DNA of 64,000 bases from Hymenobacter algoricola (GTDB lineage: Bacteria > Bacteroidota > Bacteroidia > Cytophagales > Hymenobacteraceae), in the NCBI RefSeq assembly GCF_039539525.1, contig NZ_BAABDH010000022.1:1-64000 (forward strand), written 5' to 3'. A model generated the notes under the pieces. It searched no databases. It saw only the letters and a program-made list of their open reading frames with translations, and was not told the origin of the DNA. How positions within the stretch are numbered: the stretch's first letter is position 1; each line of letters opens with the position of its first letter. Position numbers and translations under genes: made by a program. This document shows positions 1-12,361 of this stretch, in pieces.

Positions 1-1
1 A

Positions 2-79
2 TGTGAATTTCGCTTCAACCATCGCTACGAAAACGTGTATAAAGTCTTGCTCAAAGAACTTCGCCAACGGCCCCTCTAA
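2..79 (+). CDS. C-terminal tail of an IS1595/ISXO2-like transposase (cut by window start)
   Basis: An open frame enters from the window edge and stops at TAA 77-79. Its 25 residues include EFRFNHR followed by a leucine- and lysine-rich end (VYKVLLKELRQ). This is the usual ending of the DDE transposases of the IS1595/ISXO2 family, where a conserved (D/E)EFxxRxNxR motif closes the catalytic domain. Only the last few per cent of the protein is in the window, so the family call rests on this one motif. The IS end must lie between base 80 and about base 110, because coding sequence of the next gene resumes there. I could not define the terminal inverted repeat because its partner is outside the window. 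Confidence 0.6.
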   Translation, partial: CEFRFNHRYENVYKVLLKELRQRPL

Positions 80-124
80 GCTCGATTTGCTTCCTAAGCC
101 CCAAAGGAAGTAACCCTGGACGAG

Positions 125-1474
125 GTGGCCCGGCGCCGGGGCGTGGAAATCATCCTCGACAACGGCCGCAGCTTTGAGCTCAAGCGCACCTACCGCATCG
201 AGGACCAGGAAGAAGCCGGCGGGGCGCTGATGGCCGAGCTGTTTACCCGCCAGTACCTGACCAACGACCGGGTGCTGTGCTGGCTGCGCGTGTACAACAC
301 CCACCGCCAGGCCGACAGCTACCTCTACCTCAAGGAAAACGACCAGCCCAAGTACATTACCAACTTCAACATCTCGCCCAAAACCAGCATCAGCACGGTG
401 CAGGTGCGCCACCGCGGCGGCGACTGGACCGGCAGCCTGGCCGTGAACCCGGGCGAAACCGTGGACGTGCGCCTCGAGGGCGAATCGCTGCAGAAGGCGC
501 GCTTTCACTTCGAGGACCTGGCCGTGGTGCCTTCCGACTCCTCAGTGCGCACCGAGGCGGCCGTGGTGTACCGCGTGCAGGTGCCGCTGACCATCGACAA
601 GCGGCGCATCACCATTTTCAACGCCGGGCAGCCCACGGGCTTCGCCCTGACCGTCAGGGAATTTCAGCGCCCCCACCCGCTCGACTTCGTGGCCGTCAAC
701 TTCGGCGAGGGGCCGCGGGTGCTCAACCGGCTGAACGGGCCGGTGCTTTACAGCCGCGTCATCTCCGACGTGGTGTTCAGCTTCAACCCCAACGGCATCG
801 ACACCGAAACCCAGCTCTACGGCAAGCAGTACCTCACCTTCGACATCCGCACCCAGAACGCCAAGGGCGAGCTGCTGGAGCTGCGCACCCTCGACAACGT
901 GGTCGTCTGCCCCGGCGACAACTCGGTGCGGGCCGCCTTCTACCAGGACAAGCTCTGCCAGGTGGGCAGCCTGAGCCTCAACAACGTGCTCAACGCCCGC
1001 AAAACCTACGACCTGGACGACTGGAGCACCATCATCATCACCGTGCGGCACACCCCGAGCCAATATTCTGACCCGGGCTTCACCCAGAAGCTGGAGCTGG
1101 TGCTCAAGCGCCGCCTCAAGTTCGACATCGACGTGAGCTTCCCCGGCGGCCTGCTCACCAAGTACCGGGGCGAGTCGAGCTACACGTCCTTCGGCGGCAT
1201 TTCCCTGGCCATGCTGGGGCAGCTGAGCTTTTACCACCCCGAAAAAATCAACCGCCTGCGGCCCTACAAGGTCGGGGCGGGCTTCGTGGCCCTGAACGCC
1301 TTCGATCTGAGCAAGGGCGGCAACCGCGACCTGGGCATCGTGGTGCTGGGCTCGGTGTACCCCACCCGGCGCGAGGCCAAGCTCACGTTTCCGCTCTACC
1401 TGGGCGGCGGCTACCTGCTGTCCACGCGCCGGCCGTTCTTTCTGCTCGGCCCCGGCATCGGCCTGCGGCTCTAG
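125..1474 (+). CDS. Surface or outer-membrane protein of unknown function, probably 5'-truncated by an IS
   Basis: A 449-residue frame from a GTG. I do not recognise the family. The N-terminal two thirds is beta-rich and looks like repeated Ig-like segments. The last 110 residues alternate short strands and Gly-rich turns and end in GPGIGLRL, like an outer-membrane beta-barrel terminus. No signal peptide is present at the GTG. The frame stays open and coding-like upstream to the stop at 95-97, reading about ten plausible residues (VTLDEVARRRG) before running into sequence that belongs with the transposase tail. The likeliest reading is that an IS inserted into this gene and that only its 3' part remains here. 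The GTG start is therefore nominal. Confidence 0.6.
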   Translation: MARRRGVEIILDNGRSFELKRTYRIEDQEEAGGALMAELFTRQYLTNDRVLCWLRVYNTHRQADSYLYLKENDQPKYITNFNISPKTSISTVQVRHRGGDWTGSLAVNPGETVDVRLEGESLQKARFHFEDLAVVPSDSSVRTEAAVVYRVQVPLTIDKRRITIFNAGQPTGFALTVREFQRPHPLDFVAVNFGEGPRVLNRLNGPVLYSRVISDVVFSFNPNGIDTETQLYGKQYLTFDIRTQNAKGELLELRTLDNVVVCPGDNSVRAAFYQDKLCQVGSLSLNNVLNARKTYDLDDWSTIIITVRHTPSQYSDPGFTQKLELVLKRRLKFDIDVSFPGGLLTKYRGESSYTSFGGISLAMLGQLSFYHPEKINRLRPYKVGAGFVALNAFDLSKGGNRDLGIVVLGSVYPTRREAKLTFPLYLGGGYLLSTRRPFFLLGPGIGLRL

Positions 1475-1501
1475 CCGCTGGTACTACGCCGGGGCCAGCG
1501 G

Positions 1502-4231
1502 CTAGCTTATGGTCAGCTCGATGGTGACGATGGTGCCGCGGCCCGCCCGCGACTCAATGATCAGCTCGCCGCCCAGCAGGTCGATGCGGTTGTGAATGCC
1601 GGCCAGCCCGATGCCCTTGGGCGGCGCGCCCTCCTGGCCGGTCCCGATGCCGACGCCGTTGTCCTCGACGGAAATGTGGACGTGCCGGCCCTCGTGCACC
1701 ACGTGAATGAAGGCCTCACTGGCCTGGGCGTGCCGGATGATGTTGTTGAGCAGCTCCTGCACCACCCGGTACAGGGCAATTTCCACCGGCCGGGGCCGGG
1801 GCCTGTCCAGCCCCACCAGGTTGAGGTGAATGCGCAGGTTGTGCTTGGGAATCCGCTTGCCCAGCTCCTCCAGGGCTATTTTCAGGCCGAAATCCTCCAG
1901 GATGCCCGGCGTCAGCTCGAAGGAAATGGTGCGGGTAGCGCGGATGGCGTCTTCGAGCAGGCTCAGCGTATTGCGGCGGTAAGGCGCGTCGGGGGCGCGG
2001 TTTTCCAGGTTGAGCTTGGCCGCGTACAGCAGCTGGCCCACGCCGTTGTGCAGGGCTTCGGCAATGCGCTTGCGCTCCTCCTCCTGGGTGGCCAGAATGG
2101 CCGACAGCACCTCCTGCTGCTGGCGCAGCTTCAGGCGGGTGGCTTCCTCGGCCAGCTGCACCCGCTCGGTCACGTCGCGGATCAGCACCAGGCCGCCCTT
2201 CACCTGGTTGTCGGGGCCCAGCAGCGGCACCAGGTGAGACTCGTAGTGGCCGGGCTGGGTATGAAAAGGCATGTTGTAGCGGGTGAGGCGCTTGCCCTTG
2301 AGCACCTGCCGGATGGCCTGCTCCTGGGGCTTGTCCTGCCACTCGGGAAATACGGCGAACAGGTTCTGACCCAGCAGCTCGGCTTCCAGGCGGCCGGTGC
2401 GGCGCTCCAGCACCCGGTTCCAGGCCAGGAAGCAGCCGTGCTGGTCGAAGGCCATAATCCCGTCCACGCTGTTGTCGAGCAGGCTTTCGTTGAACTCCTT
2501 TTCCCGGCGCAGCTGCTGCTTCTGCTCTTCCAGCGGGGTCACGTCGATGGCCAGCAGCATGGTTTGCCGGCGCTCCTGGTCGAAGTAGGCGTAGCTGTGG
2601 AAGTGGTAGTGCCGGCCCTGGCAGTCGACTTCGTTGTCGAACTCGACCCGCTCGCCGGCCTGCAGCCGGGCTATTTCTTCGGCCGGGGCCGGAAACAGGT
2701 CCAGCGCCTTCAGGCCCGGCAGGGATTCGTTGGCCAGGCCCAGGTTGTGCAGCCCCTGCCCCAGGGCTTCGAGGTAGCGGCCCTCCGCGTCGAGGCGGGC
2801 CAGCACCACGGGCATGGCTTCGAGCATACGCTGGGTGAGCAGGCTCTGGTAGCGGAGCGCCTGCTGGGTTTCGTGCTGCGCCGTCACGTCCATCACAATG
2901 CCGGCAAAGCCCTGCACCTGCCCCGCGCCGTCGACTACCACCCGTCCCGCCGCCGAAATATGGTGCACTGAGCGGTCGGGCCAGATGATGCGGTACTGCA
3001 GCGCCAGCGGCTCCCGCGAGGCCACGGCGGCCTGGAGGGCGGCCTGCACGGCCGGCGCGTCGGCCGGATGCAGGCGGCGGAGCACCGCCGCGGTTGGTAC
3101 CGCCGCCTGCCGGGCAAAGCCGAAGGCAGCCTGGGCCCGCTCGTCCCACTGCACCTGGTCGGTGCTTTGGTACCAGGCAAAGGTGCCGGTGCCCGAGCCA
3201 GGCAGGGCCAGGCTGAGCTGCTCCTTGCTGGTGCGCAGCTGCTCAGCCGCGTGCTTGGCGGCCGTAATATCGCGCCACACGATGTGCAGCAGGGGCTGGC
3301 CGCTCACGGTGATGGGCGTAATAACCGACTCCACCCAGGCCACTTCCCCCGTCAGGCGCTGCAGGGTGAACTCAGCGCGCCGGGAGCCGTGCCGCAGCGC
3401 TTCGGCCACGCCCAGGGCAAAAACGTCGGCCCGGGGCTGCCCGTTGAGCAGGGGCGTGGCATGTTCCCAGGGCGGAAAGCCCACCAGCTGGCTTTTGCAC
3501 CGGGCGCCGAGCAGCTGCAGGGCCCGGGGGTTGCAGTCGATGACCACGTTGCTCTGCACCAGGATGATGGCGTCGCTGGTTTGCTCAAACAGCTGCCGGA
3601 AGCGGGCCTCACTGGCGGCCAGCTCCTGCAGGGCCGCTTGCCGGGCACTCACGTCGATAATGGCCAGCCGGCACTGGGGCTCGTGCTGGCCGTAGCCATC
3701 CGGAACCTGCACGGCGACGCCCTCGAGCTGGGCAAAAAAGCTGGTGCCATCGTCGCGCAGCATGGCCAGCTCGCAGCTCTGGCGGAACTCGGCCCGCAAC
3801 ACCTGCGCCAGGAAGTCGGCGAACCGGGGCCGGTCGGCCGGGGCGACGAACAGCGGGAAGCGGCGGCCGGTGAGGCGCTGGCGCACGCTGCCCAGCAGCT
3901 GGCTGCCGCGCAGGTTGAGCTGCCGGATCAGGCCGTGGGCGCTGAGGGTGAAGTAGCCGGCCGGAGCAAAGTCGTACAGATCAAGGTACTGGGCACGCAC
4001 GGCCTCGGCTTCGGCCTGGGCCAGCAGCAGCTCCTCATTCTGCATTTCCAGCTCAATCTGGTGAACCTGCAGCTCCTGCACCAGCCGCTGCACTTCCTCC
4101 GGGCTTTTGTCGGCGGTGATCTGCGTGACGAGCCGCCGCCGCTCCTCGGCGCGGGCGCGCAAGGCGCGCAGACCTTCGTGGGGGGGTTGGGAAGCAGAAA
4201 AATCCGGCGTGTTCATCTCGACCAGGTGCAA
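1502..4231 (-). CDS. Multi-PAS sensor histidine kinase (HisKA_3/NarX type)
   Basis: 909 residues with no transmembrane segment, so probably cytosolic. Residues ~20-80 form a coiled coil (LELQ/EELLLAQAEAEA heptads). About five PAS/PAC modules follow between ~80 and ~700, several ending in the typical D-(V/I)-T/S-x-x-K/R junction. The C-terminus is a dimerisation and phosphoacceptor helix (EEERKRIAEALHNGVGQLL, His near 728) and a HATPase domain with N-box ELLNNIIRHA (~825), G1 DNGVGI and G2 GIGL. LHN instead of LHD after the His is common in Bacteroidota kinases of this type. A second Met six residues in (4216) is an equally good start. The gene begins 14 bp after the CheB-CheR hybrid, so the two are probably co-transcribed and act in one pathway. 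No response regulator is adjacent. Confidence 0.88.
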   Translation of the reverse strand: MHLVEMNTPDFSASQPPHEGLRALRARAEERRRLVTQITADKSPEEVQRLVQELQVHQIELEMQNEELLLAQAEAEAVRAQYLDLYDFAPAGYFTLSAHGLIRQLNLRGSQLLGSVRQRLTGRRFPLFVAPADRPRFADFLAQVLRAEFRQSCELAMLRDDGTSFFAQLEGVAVQVPDGYGQHEPQCRLAIIDVSARQAALQELAASEARFRQLFEQTSDAIILVQSNVVIDCNPRALQLLGARCKSQLVGFPPWEHATPLLNGQPRADVFALGVAEALRHGSRRAEFTLQRLTGEVAWVESVITPITVSGQPLLHIVWRDITAAKHAAEQLRTSKEQLSLALPGSGTGTFAWYQSTDQVQWDERAQAAFGFARQAAVPTAAVLRRLHPADAPAVQAALQAAVASREPLALQYRIIWPDRSVHHISAAGRVVVDGAGQVQGFAGIVMDVTAQHETQQALRYQSLLTQRMLEAMPVVLARLDAEGRYLEALGQGLHNLGLANESLPGLKALDLFPAPAEEIARLQAGERVEFDNEVDCQGRHYHFHSYAYFDQERRQTMLLAIDVTPLEEQKQQLRREKEFNESLLDNSVDGIMAFDQHGCFLAWNRVLERRTGRLEAELLGQNLFAVFPEWQDKPQEQAIRQVLKGKRLTRYNMPFHTQPGHYESHLVPLLGPDNQVKGGLVLIRDVTERVQLAEEATRLKLRQQQEVLSAILATQEEERKRIAEALHNGVGQLLYAAKLNLENRAPDAPYRRNTLSLLEDAIRATRTISFELTPGILEDFGLKIALEELGKRIPKHNLRIHLNLVGLDRPRPRPVEIALYRVVQELLNNIIRHAQASEAFIHVVHEGRHVHISVEDNGVGIGTGQEGAPPKGIGLAGIHNRIDLLGGELIIESRAGRGTIVTIELTIS

Positions 4232-4245
4232 GTGGGGCCCGCCTG

Positions 4246-7263
<3,018 letters not shown>

Positions 7264-7327
7264 CAGCAGCGGAAGGGATAAGGCCGGCGCGGACCGGGCC
7301 AGGAAAGCCGGGCCGCGCTGGCGCTGC

Positions 7328-7335
7328 CAAAGCTA
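7328..7335 (-). promoter_or_regulatory. Candidate -7 box for the CheB-CheR/kinase operon
   Basis: On the minus strand the sequence reads TAGCTTTG, an exact match to the Bacteroidota -7 consensus TAnnTTTG. It lies about 65 nt upstream of the ATG at 7263. I saw no good TTTG -33 element at the usual distance, so this is a half-site call only. Confidence 0.35.
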
Positions 7336-7489
7336 ACCACAATCTCCTGCCGCGGGGTGAGGGGCCGGGCAACGGGCGCAAAAACAGGTTCCGGCCCGTA
7401 GCCCCGCGCCCTGTTCCTGCGTATTTTCGAAGGCCTGGGCCACCCGTAACGGGGACCCGCTTCCTGAGTTTATCACTTTACTCCAGACT

Positions 7490-8587
7490 GTGAACGGTCA
7501 TCATATCATTGTCATCGGCACTTCGGCCGGCGGAATGCCGGCCCTCTGCCAGCTTGTGGGCCAGCTTCCCGGTTCCTTGCCCGCCGCCGTGCTCGTCGTG
7601 CAGCACCTGGCCGCCGACTCTTCGGGCGCGTATCTGGTGACCTGCCTGGCCCGGCATACTACGCTGCGCTGCCAGCTGGCGGAGCACGGAATGCCCGTGG
7701 AGCCGGGCCACCTGTACCTGGCCCCACCCGACCGGCATCTGCTGGTAAGCGCGGGCCGGCTGCTGGTGGCCCAGGGGCCGCGCGAAAACCACTACCGCCC
7801 CGCCGCCGACACGCTGTTTCGCTCCGCCGCGGCCCACTACGGCGCCCGCGTTATCGGGGTGGTGCTCACCGGCATGCTGCACGACGGCACGGCCGGGCTG
7901 GAGTTTATCAAGCGCTGCGGCGGGCTGGCCCTGGTGCAGGACCCCGCCGACGCCGAGTTTCCCAGCATGCCGGAAAGCGCGCTGCGCAACGTCGCTATCG
8001 ACGACGTGGTGCCGCTGGCGCGGCTGGGCGCCCGGCTCGAAGAACTCGTGTTGCAGCCCGTCACCGAAGTTTTGCCCATTCCGGAGGACATCCAGCTGGA
8101 GGCCGCCATTGCGGAGAGAGTCGTGAGCCTGGGAACGCCGGCCGAAGCCAGCCAGCTGGGGCGGCAAGTGCCGCTCACCTGCCCCGACTGCGGGGGCTCC
8201 CTCTGGCAGCTTGAGAACGGCCGGGTGCTGCGCTACCGCTGCCACACGGGCCACGCCTTCACCGCCGACTCGCTGCTGAAGGAGTCGCAGGAGGCGCTGG
8301 AGGAGTCGCTGTGGGTAGCCATACGCATGCTGGAAGAGCGCAAAACCCTGCTCACCAATATGAGCGCCCAGGGTGAAGGCACCTGGTCGGGGCAGCCGCA
8401 GGAGCGCATCGAGGAAATCAAGAAGCACATCAACCGCCTGCGCGGGTTTATGCTCACCGGCGCGGCCGGCCATCCCGGCGAAGCTTCCGCAATGGCTGCC
8501 GGCCCCACGCTCACCCCCAAGGAGCCGGAGGAGCCAGCTCGGGATGCCGGCCGGAGCAGTCCGGCCGGCTCCGGCCTGTGGGCCTAA
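7490..8587 (+). CDS. cheB: Stand-alone CheB-type methylesterase with C-terminal Cys-rich domain
   Basis: 365 residues starting at GTG, directly at HHIIVIGTSAGG. The CheB catalytic set is visible: Ser in GTSAGG, His in VVQHLAAD and Asp in GMLHDGTAGL. There is no receiver domain. After ~190 residues of esterase fold comes a second domain with CPDCGG (~230) and YRCHTGHAF (~250), which could bind zinc, followed by a helical tail rich in Glu and Arg. This architecture recurs in Bacteroidota and Proteobacteria CheB proteins that lie outside chemotaxis operons. It is divergent from the CheB-CheR hybrid across a 226-bp intergenic region, so the two may share regulation. No MCP, CheA or CheW is nearby. 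Confidence 0.88.
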   Translation: MNGHHIIVIGTSAGGMPALCQLVGQLPGSLPAAVLVVQHLAADSSGAYLVTCLARHTTLRCQLAEHGMPVEPGHLYLAPPDRHLLVSAGRLLVAQGPRENHYRPAADTLFRSAAAHYGARVIGVVLTGMLHDGTAGLEFIKRCGGLALVQDPADAEFPSMPESALRNVAIDDVVPLARLGARLEELVLQPVTEVLPIPEDIQLEAAIAERVVSLGTPAEASQLGRQVPLTCPDCGGSLWQLENGRVLRYRCHTGHAFTADSLLKESQEALEESLWVAIRMLEERKTLLTNMSAQGEGTWSGQPQERIEEIKKHINRLRGFMLTGAAGHPGEASAMAAGPTLTPKEPEEPARDAGRSSPAGSGLWA

Positions 8588-8838
8588 TCAGCAAAGCGCC
8601 ACAGCACAACTCCCACCCCGGACTTGTCTGGGGCGGTCGGCAGCCGGGAGAGGCGGGAAAAGTACGGAGCCGCAAACCCGGCTTCCGGCGGCGCTGAATT
8701 CGGAAAAAGCAGGCTGGATTTACCGGTTTTTTCTTCTTATCTTCACAATAGTCCCCGCTATCCTGCAAGCCTGCAGCTCCGGGGCGCGGCCGCCCGCTCC
8801 TTCCCCCTCTGCTCTTTCCCGCCTTATTGCTCCCCGCT

Positions 8839-9174
8839 ATGAGCCAGCTTCTTCTTCCTGTGAAGTCAACTTGGGCGAACTTTACGCCCTACCTGGTCCG
8901 CATCGACCTGGACACCGTCAACTGTGCCGAGCTGGCGCGGCACCTGGTTCGCAGCTGCCCGGTGCGGCATCCGCGCCTGCTCATCGACTGCCACCGGCTG
9001 CGCTGCCTGCGCACCCAGGGCGTGGCGTACTGCGTTTCGCAGCTGCTGCTGCTGCACGCGGCCGGCGCGCAGGTGCAGCTGCTCAACGTGGGGCCCCTGC
9101 TCGGGCGCTGCCTGTACCTGCTGGGGCTGCACCGGGTATTCGGCCTGCGTGGGCCACGGGCGCAGCCCGCCTGA
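8839..9174 (+). CDS. STAS-domain protein (anti-anti-sigma-like)
   Basis: 111 residues from the ATG at 8839; an in-frame TTG at 8827 is a weaker alternative. The pattern is a STAS fold: strand (YLVRIDLDTVN), helix, strand with acid residue (PRLLIDCHRLRCL), Gly turn, long helix (YCVSQLLLLHAAGAQVQLL), then a last strand and helix. The Ser that partner-switching kinases phosphorylate normally sits in a DLSxVxxIDSSG motif. Here the corresponding region reads DCHRLRCLRTQG, so no clear phosphorylatable Ser is present. STAS proteins usually control sigma factors or scaffold stress complexes. Its position after the CheB gene suggests the same signalling module. A strong terminator follows. Confidence 0.6.
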   Translation: MSQLLLPVKSTWANFTPYLVRIDLDTVNCAELARHLVRSCPVRHPRLLIDCHRLRCLRTQGVAYCVSQLLLLHAAGAQVQLLNVGPLLGRCLYLLGLHRVFGLRGPRAQPA

Positions 9175-9210
9175 GGCCGCAGCGAACCTGCCGGTCAACG
9201 TTTTTCCGGG

Positions 9211-9246
9211 AAGCCGCCGAACTTAGTTTCGGCGGCTTCTTTTTAT
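9211..9246 (+). terminator. Rho-independent terminator after the STAS gene
   Basis: An 11-bp perfect stem (AAGCCGCCGAA / TTCGGCGGCTT) with a 6-nt loop is followed by a T-rich run. It begins 36 nt after the STAS stop. Confidence 0.85.
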
Positions 9247-9342
9247 TCGCCAGCTTCGCCGGGCCAAACGCCCGGTGGCGGCAAGCAAAAAACATCCGCC
9301 GGTCCTTGGGGCTTTCTACTGTTCCTCCTCCCTCACTTCGGC

Positions 9343-11136
9343 ATGAAACTTCTTTACAGCTACCTGCGCCACTACTGGGGCCTGCTGGCGCTGGCGCTGG
9401 CGCTGGCCGCCATCAACCAGATTTTCTCCCTGCTCGACCCCTACATTTTCCGGCAGATCATTGACCGCCACGTGGTGAAGGCCGGCACCACAGTGTTTCA
9501 CGACGGCTTCTGGGCTTTTCTGGCCGGCGGCGCGGGCATCCTGATTCTCAAGGCCATGGGCGTGGCCATGGTGTCGCGCATTGCCAAAAACTTCCAGGAC
9601 TACTACGTCAACGTCATCACCCAGCGCCTGGGCGCCGAGCTGTACTCCGACGGCCTGCGCCACTCCCTGGAGCTGCCCTACCAGGTGTTTGAGGACCAGC
9701 GCTCCGGCGAAACCCTGGGCAAGCTGCAGAAGGTGCGCACCGACGTGGAGCGCCTGATTCAGAGCTTCGTCAACGTGCTGTTTATTTCCCTGGTGGGCAT
9801 CATCTTCGTGGTCTGGTACGCCATCAGCGTGTACTGGCCCATTGCGGCGGTGTACTTCCTGACCATTCCCATCCTGGGGTCGTTGAGTTTGTTTCTGAGC
9901 CGCCGCATTAAGGTGATTCAAAAAACCATCGTGGCCGAAACCACGGCCCTGGCCGGCTCTACCACCGAAAGCCTGCGCAACATTGAGCTGATCAAAAGCC
10001 TGGGGCTGGCCCAGCAGGAAACCCAGCGCCTGAGCGCCACCACCGAGAAGATCCTCAAGCTGGAGCTGAAAAAGGTGCGCTACCTGCGCTCCTTGTCCTT
10101 CGTGCAGGGCACCTTCGTGAACCTGATGCGCAACGTGATTCTGCTCATGCTGCTCTACCTGGTGGTGCAGCAGATCATCACCGTCGGCGAGTTCTTCTCC
10201 TTCTTTATCTACTCCTTCGCCATCTTCGGCCCGCTGCAGGAAATGGGCACTATCATCAACGTGTACCGCGAAACCGAAGCCTCACTGGCCAACTTCCAGC
10301 TGATCCTGGACACGCCCAAGGACGTGAAGCCCGCCCACCCGCAGACCATCGAGCAGATCCAGACCCTGGCCTTCGACGCGGTGCGCTTCAAGCACCTGTC
10401 GGCCGCCACCGCGGCCCTGGACGGCATTTCCTTCGATACCAAGCTGGGCGAAACCATTGCCTTCGTGGGGCCTTCGGGCTCGGGCAAAACCACTTTGGTC
10501 AAGCTGCTGGTGGGCCTGTATCCGCCCCTGGCCGGTCAGATCCTGTACAACGGCATTCCCGGCGCCGAAATTGACCTCGACCAGCTGCGCGAGCAAATCG
10601 GCTTCGTGACCCAGGACACCCAGCTGTTTGCCGGCACCATCCGCGAAAACCTGCTCTTCGTGGCGCCCCAGGCCACCGATGAGGAATGCCTGCGCGCCCT
10701 GCACCAGGCCGCGGCCGACGGCCTGCTGGCCCGCGCCCCGCTCGGCCTCGACACCGTTATCGGGGAAGGCGGGGTGAAGGTTTCGGGCGGCGAAAAGCAG
10801 CGCCTGAGCATTGCCCGCGCCCTGCTGCGCCACCCGACGCTGCTGGTCTTCGACGAGGCCACGTCCTCGCTGGACTCGCTCACGGAAGAAGAAATCAGCA
10901 CCACGGTGCGGGAGCTGTCGGGCTCGCGCCAGCACATTACCATCCTCATTGCCCACCGCCTGAGCACCATCCTGCACGCCGACAAGATCTTTGTGCTGGA
11001 GCGCGGCCACATTGCCGAGCAGGGCCGCCACGAGGAGCTGCTGGCCCAGAAAGGGCTTTACTACGCCATGTGGCGGCAGCAGATCGGGGAGCGGCCGGCT
11101 CCTGCGGCGCCCGTGAAGCAGCTGCAGAAGGCGTAG
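9343..11136 (+). CDS. ABC exporter, fused permease and ATPase half-transporter
   Basis: 597 residues. Residues ~15-300 hold six transmembrane helices of a type I exporter (ABC_membrane), including the paired helices around LALALALAAIN and ISLVGIIFVVWYAISVYW. The nucleotide-binding domain has Walker A GPSGSGKTTLVKLL (~374), Q-loop FVTQDTQLF, signature VSGGEKQRLSIARAL (~480), Walker B LLVFDEATSSLDS (~500) and H-loop IAHRLST. It would act as a homodimer in the inner membrane exporting lipid, drug or peptide; the sequence does not tell which. It stands alone, with no adaptor or outer-membrane factor beside it. Confidence 0.93.
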   Translation: MKLLYSYLRHYWGLLALALALAAINQIFSLLDPYIFRQIIDRHVVKAGTTVFHDGFWAFLAGGAGILILKAMGVAMVSRIAKNFQDYYVNVITQRLGAELYSDGLRHSLELPYQVFEDQRSGETLGKLQKVRTDVERLIQSFVNVLFISLVGIIFVVWYAISVYWPIAAVYFLTIPILGSLSLFLSRRIKVIQKTIVAETTALAGSTTESLRNIELIKSLGLAQQETQRLSATTEKILKLELKKVRYLRSLSFVQGTFVNLMRNVILLMLLYLVVQQIITVGEFFSFFIYSFAIFGPLQEMGTIINVYRETEASLANFQLILDTPKDVKPAHPQTIEQIQTLAFDAVRFKHLSAATAALDGISFDTKLGETIAFVGPSGSGKTTLVKLLVGLYPPLAGQILYNGIPGAEIDLDQLREQIGFVTQDTQLFAGTIRENLLFVAPQATDEECLRALHQAAADGLLARAPLGLDTVIGEGGVKVSGGEKQRLSIARALLRHPTLLVFDEATSSLDSLTEEEISTTVRELSGSRQHITILIAHRLSTILHADKIFVLERGHIAEQGRHEELLAQKGLYYAMWRQQIGERPAPAAPVKQLQKA

Positions 11137-11274
11137 CGGCCGGGGCGGAGCAACGTTTCCCGCCAGAGTGACATCTTGGATTTACAGGCACTAAACCCGG
11201 CCTGCCGGCGTTGTTCCGGCAGCCCCTTTTGGCATGATTCCTGACTTTCCTGGTTTTCACTCCAAGCTCCCCTC

Positions 11275-12150
11275 ATGCCCTTCCACCGCATCTTCCGCCC
11301 CTCCGCAGGCTTGCTGCTTGTCGGGTTGCTTTCTTTGCTGAACCCAACCTCAGTGCAGGCCCAGGCCTCCAAAAGCCGCGACGTGCTCCGCGAAATTACC
11401 GACGTGGTCGGCCTGAAGCCGCGCTTTGAGCTGCGCGCCACCTCGGCCGTGCAGAATGCCGCCGCCGTGGTGTACGACGGCAGGCGGTTTTTGCTCTACA
11501 ATCCGCAGTTCGTGGGCGCCGTCAACCGCGCCGGCCGCACCGACTGGGCCGGTATCAGCATCCTGGCCCACGAAATGGGCCACCACCTCAACGGCCACAC
11601 CCTGCTGGCCGGCGGCAGCAAGCCCGCCGATGAGCTGGAAGCCGACGAATTCTCGGGCTTCGTGCTGCGCAAGATGGGCGCCAGCCTCGCCGAAGCCCAG
11701 GCCGCCCTGGCCGTCGTTTCCGACGATGCGCCGTCGGCCACCCATCCCGGCCGCGCCAACCGCCTGTCCGCCATCAGCACCGGCTGGCAGCAGTCGAGCA
11801 ACCAGATAGCGGCCAGCAGCCACGCCACCGCGCCTTCGGCCGCGCCCGTAGTGCTGGCCAGCCGTTCGCCCCAGCGCGTGACCAGGGCCGAGCCGCTGAG
11901 CGTGGTGGGCCGCATCACCTTCCGCGCCACTCCCAACGAGGCCTACTTCCTCACCAGCCGCCTCAACGTGCTGCGCGTGGACGCCGACAGCGGTACTACC
12001 GAGCTGGTGGGCCGCCTTACCCGCTCCACCAGCGCGAGCTTCCCCTACGTGCTGGTCGATGGGCAGGAGCGCCGCCTCTACGTGAGTGCCAGCGGCGGCG
12101 TGTTCAACAAGCAGGGGCAGCAGGTGGGGCTGCTGTCGGACCCGTCGTAG
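11275..12150 (+). CDS. Exported M48-like zinc metalloprotease
   Basis: 291 residues with a signal peptide (LLLVGLLSLLNPTSVQAQA). The catalytic zinc site is AHEMGHHLNGH around residue 100, with the third ligand in ADELEADEFSG, the HEXXH...ExxAD arrangement of M48 peptidases. There is no transmembrane anchor after the active site, so it is periplasmic. The C-terminal 110 residues form an extra beta-rich domain of unknown role (strands around VVGRITFRATPNEAYFLT) that ordinary M48 proteins lack. It is flanked by its own terminator and appears to be a single-gene unit. Confidence 0.78.
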   Translation: MPFHRIFRPSAGLLLVGLLSLLNPTSVQAQASKSRDVLREITDVVGLKPRFELRATSAVQNAAAVVYDGRRFLLYNPQFVGAVNRAGRTDWAGISILAHEMGHHLNGHTLLAGGSKPADELEADEFSGFVLRKMGASLAEAQAALAVVSDDAPSATHPGRANRLSAISTGWQQSSNQIAASSHATAPSAAPVVLASRSPQRVTRAEPLSVVGRITFRATPNEAYFLTSRLNVLRVDADSGTTELVGRLTRSTSASFPYVLVDGQERRLYVSASGGVFNKQGQQVGLLSDPS

Positions 12151-12201
12151 CCCTTCGGCAGTCGTTTTCGGCCGGCCGCCCTGCCGTAATTTGGTACTTC
12201 C

Positions 12202-12236
12202 AAAAGCCCTCTACCCTACCCGGTAGAGGGCTTTTT
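12202..12236 (+). terminator. Rho-independent terminator after the M48-like protease
   Basis: A 14-bp stem (AAAAGCCCTCTACC / GGTAGAGGGCTTTT) with a 6-nt loop ends in a T run. Confidence 0.9.
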
Positions 12237-12361
12237 GCTGGTGACCGGGTTTGGTGCCTATTCTACCGAAAGCGGGGGACCCGTAACCCAAACGAGCGGA
12301 TGCAGTTCAGCGGGGTTGCCGTCGGCGTTCTTACCTTGCCGGTCCAATCCAAACCTGCTCT

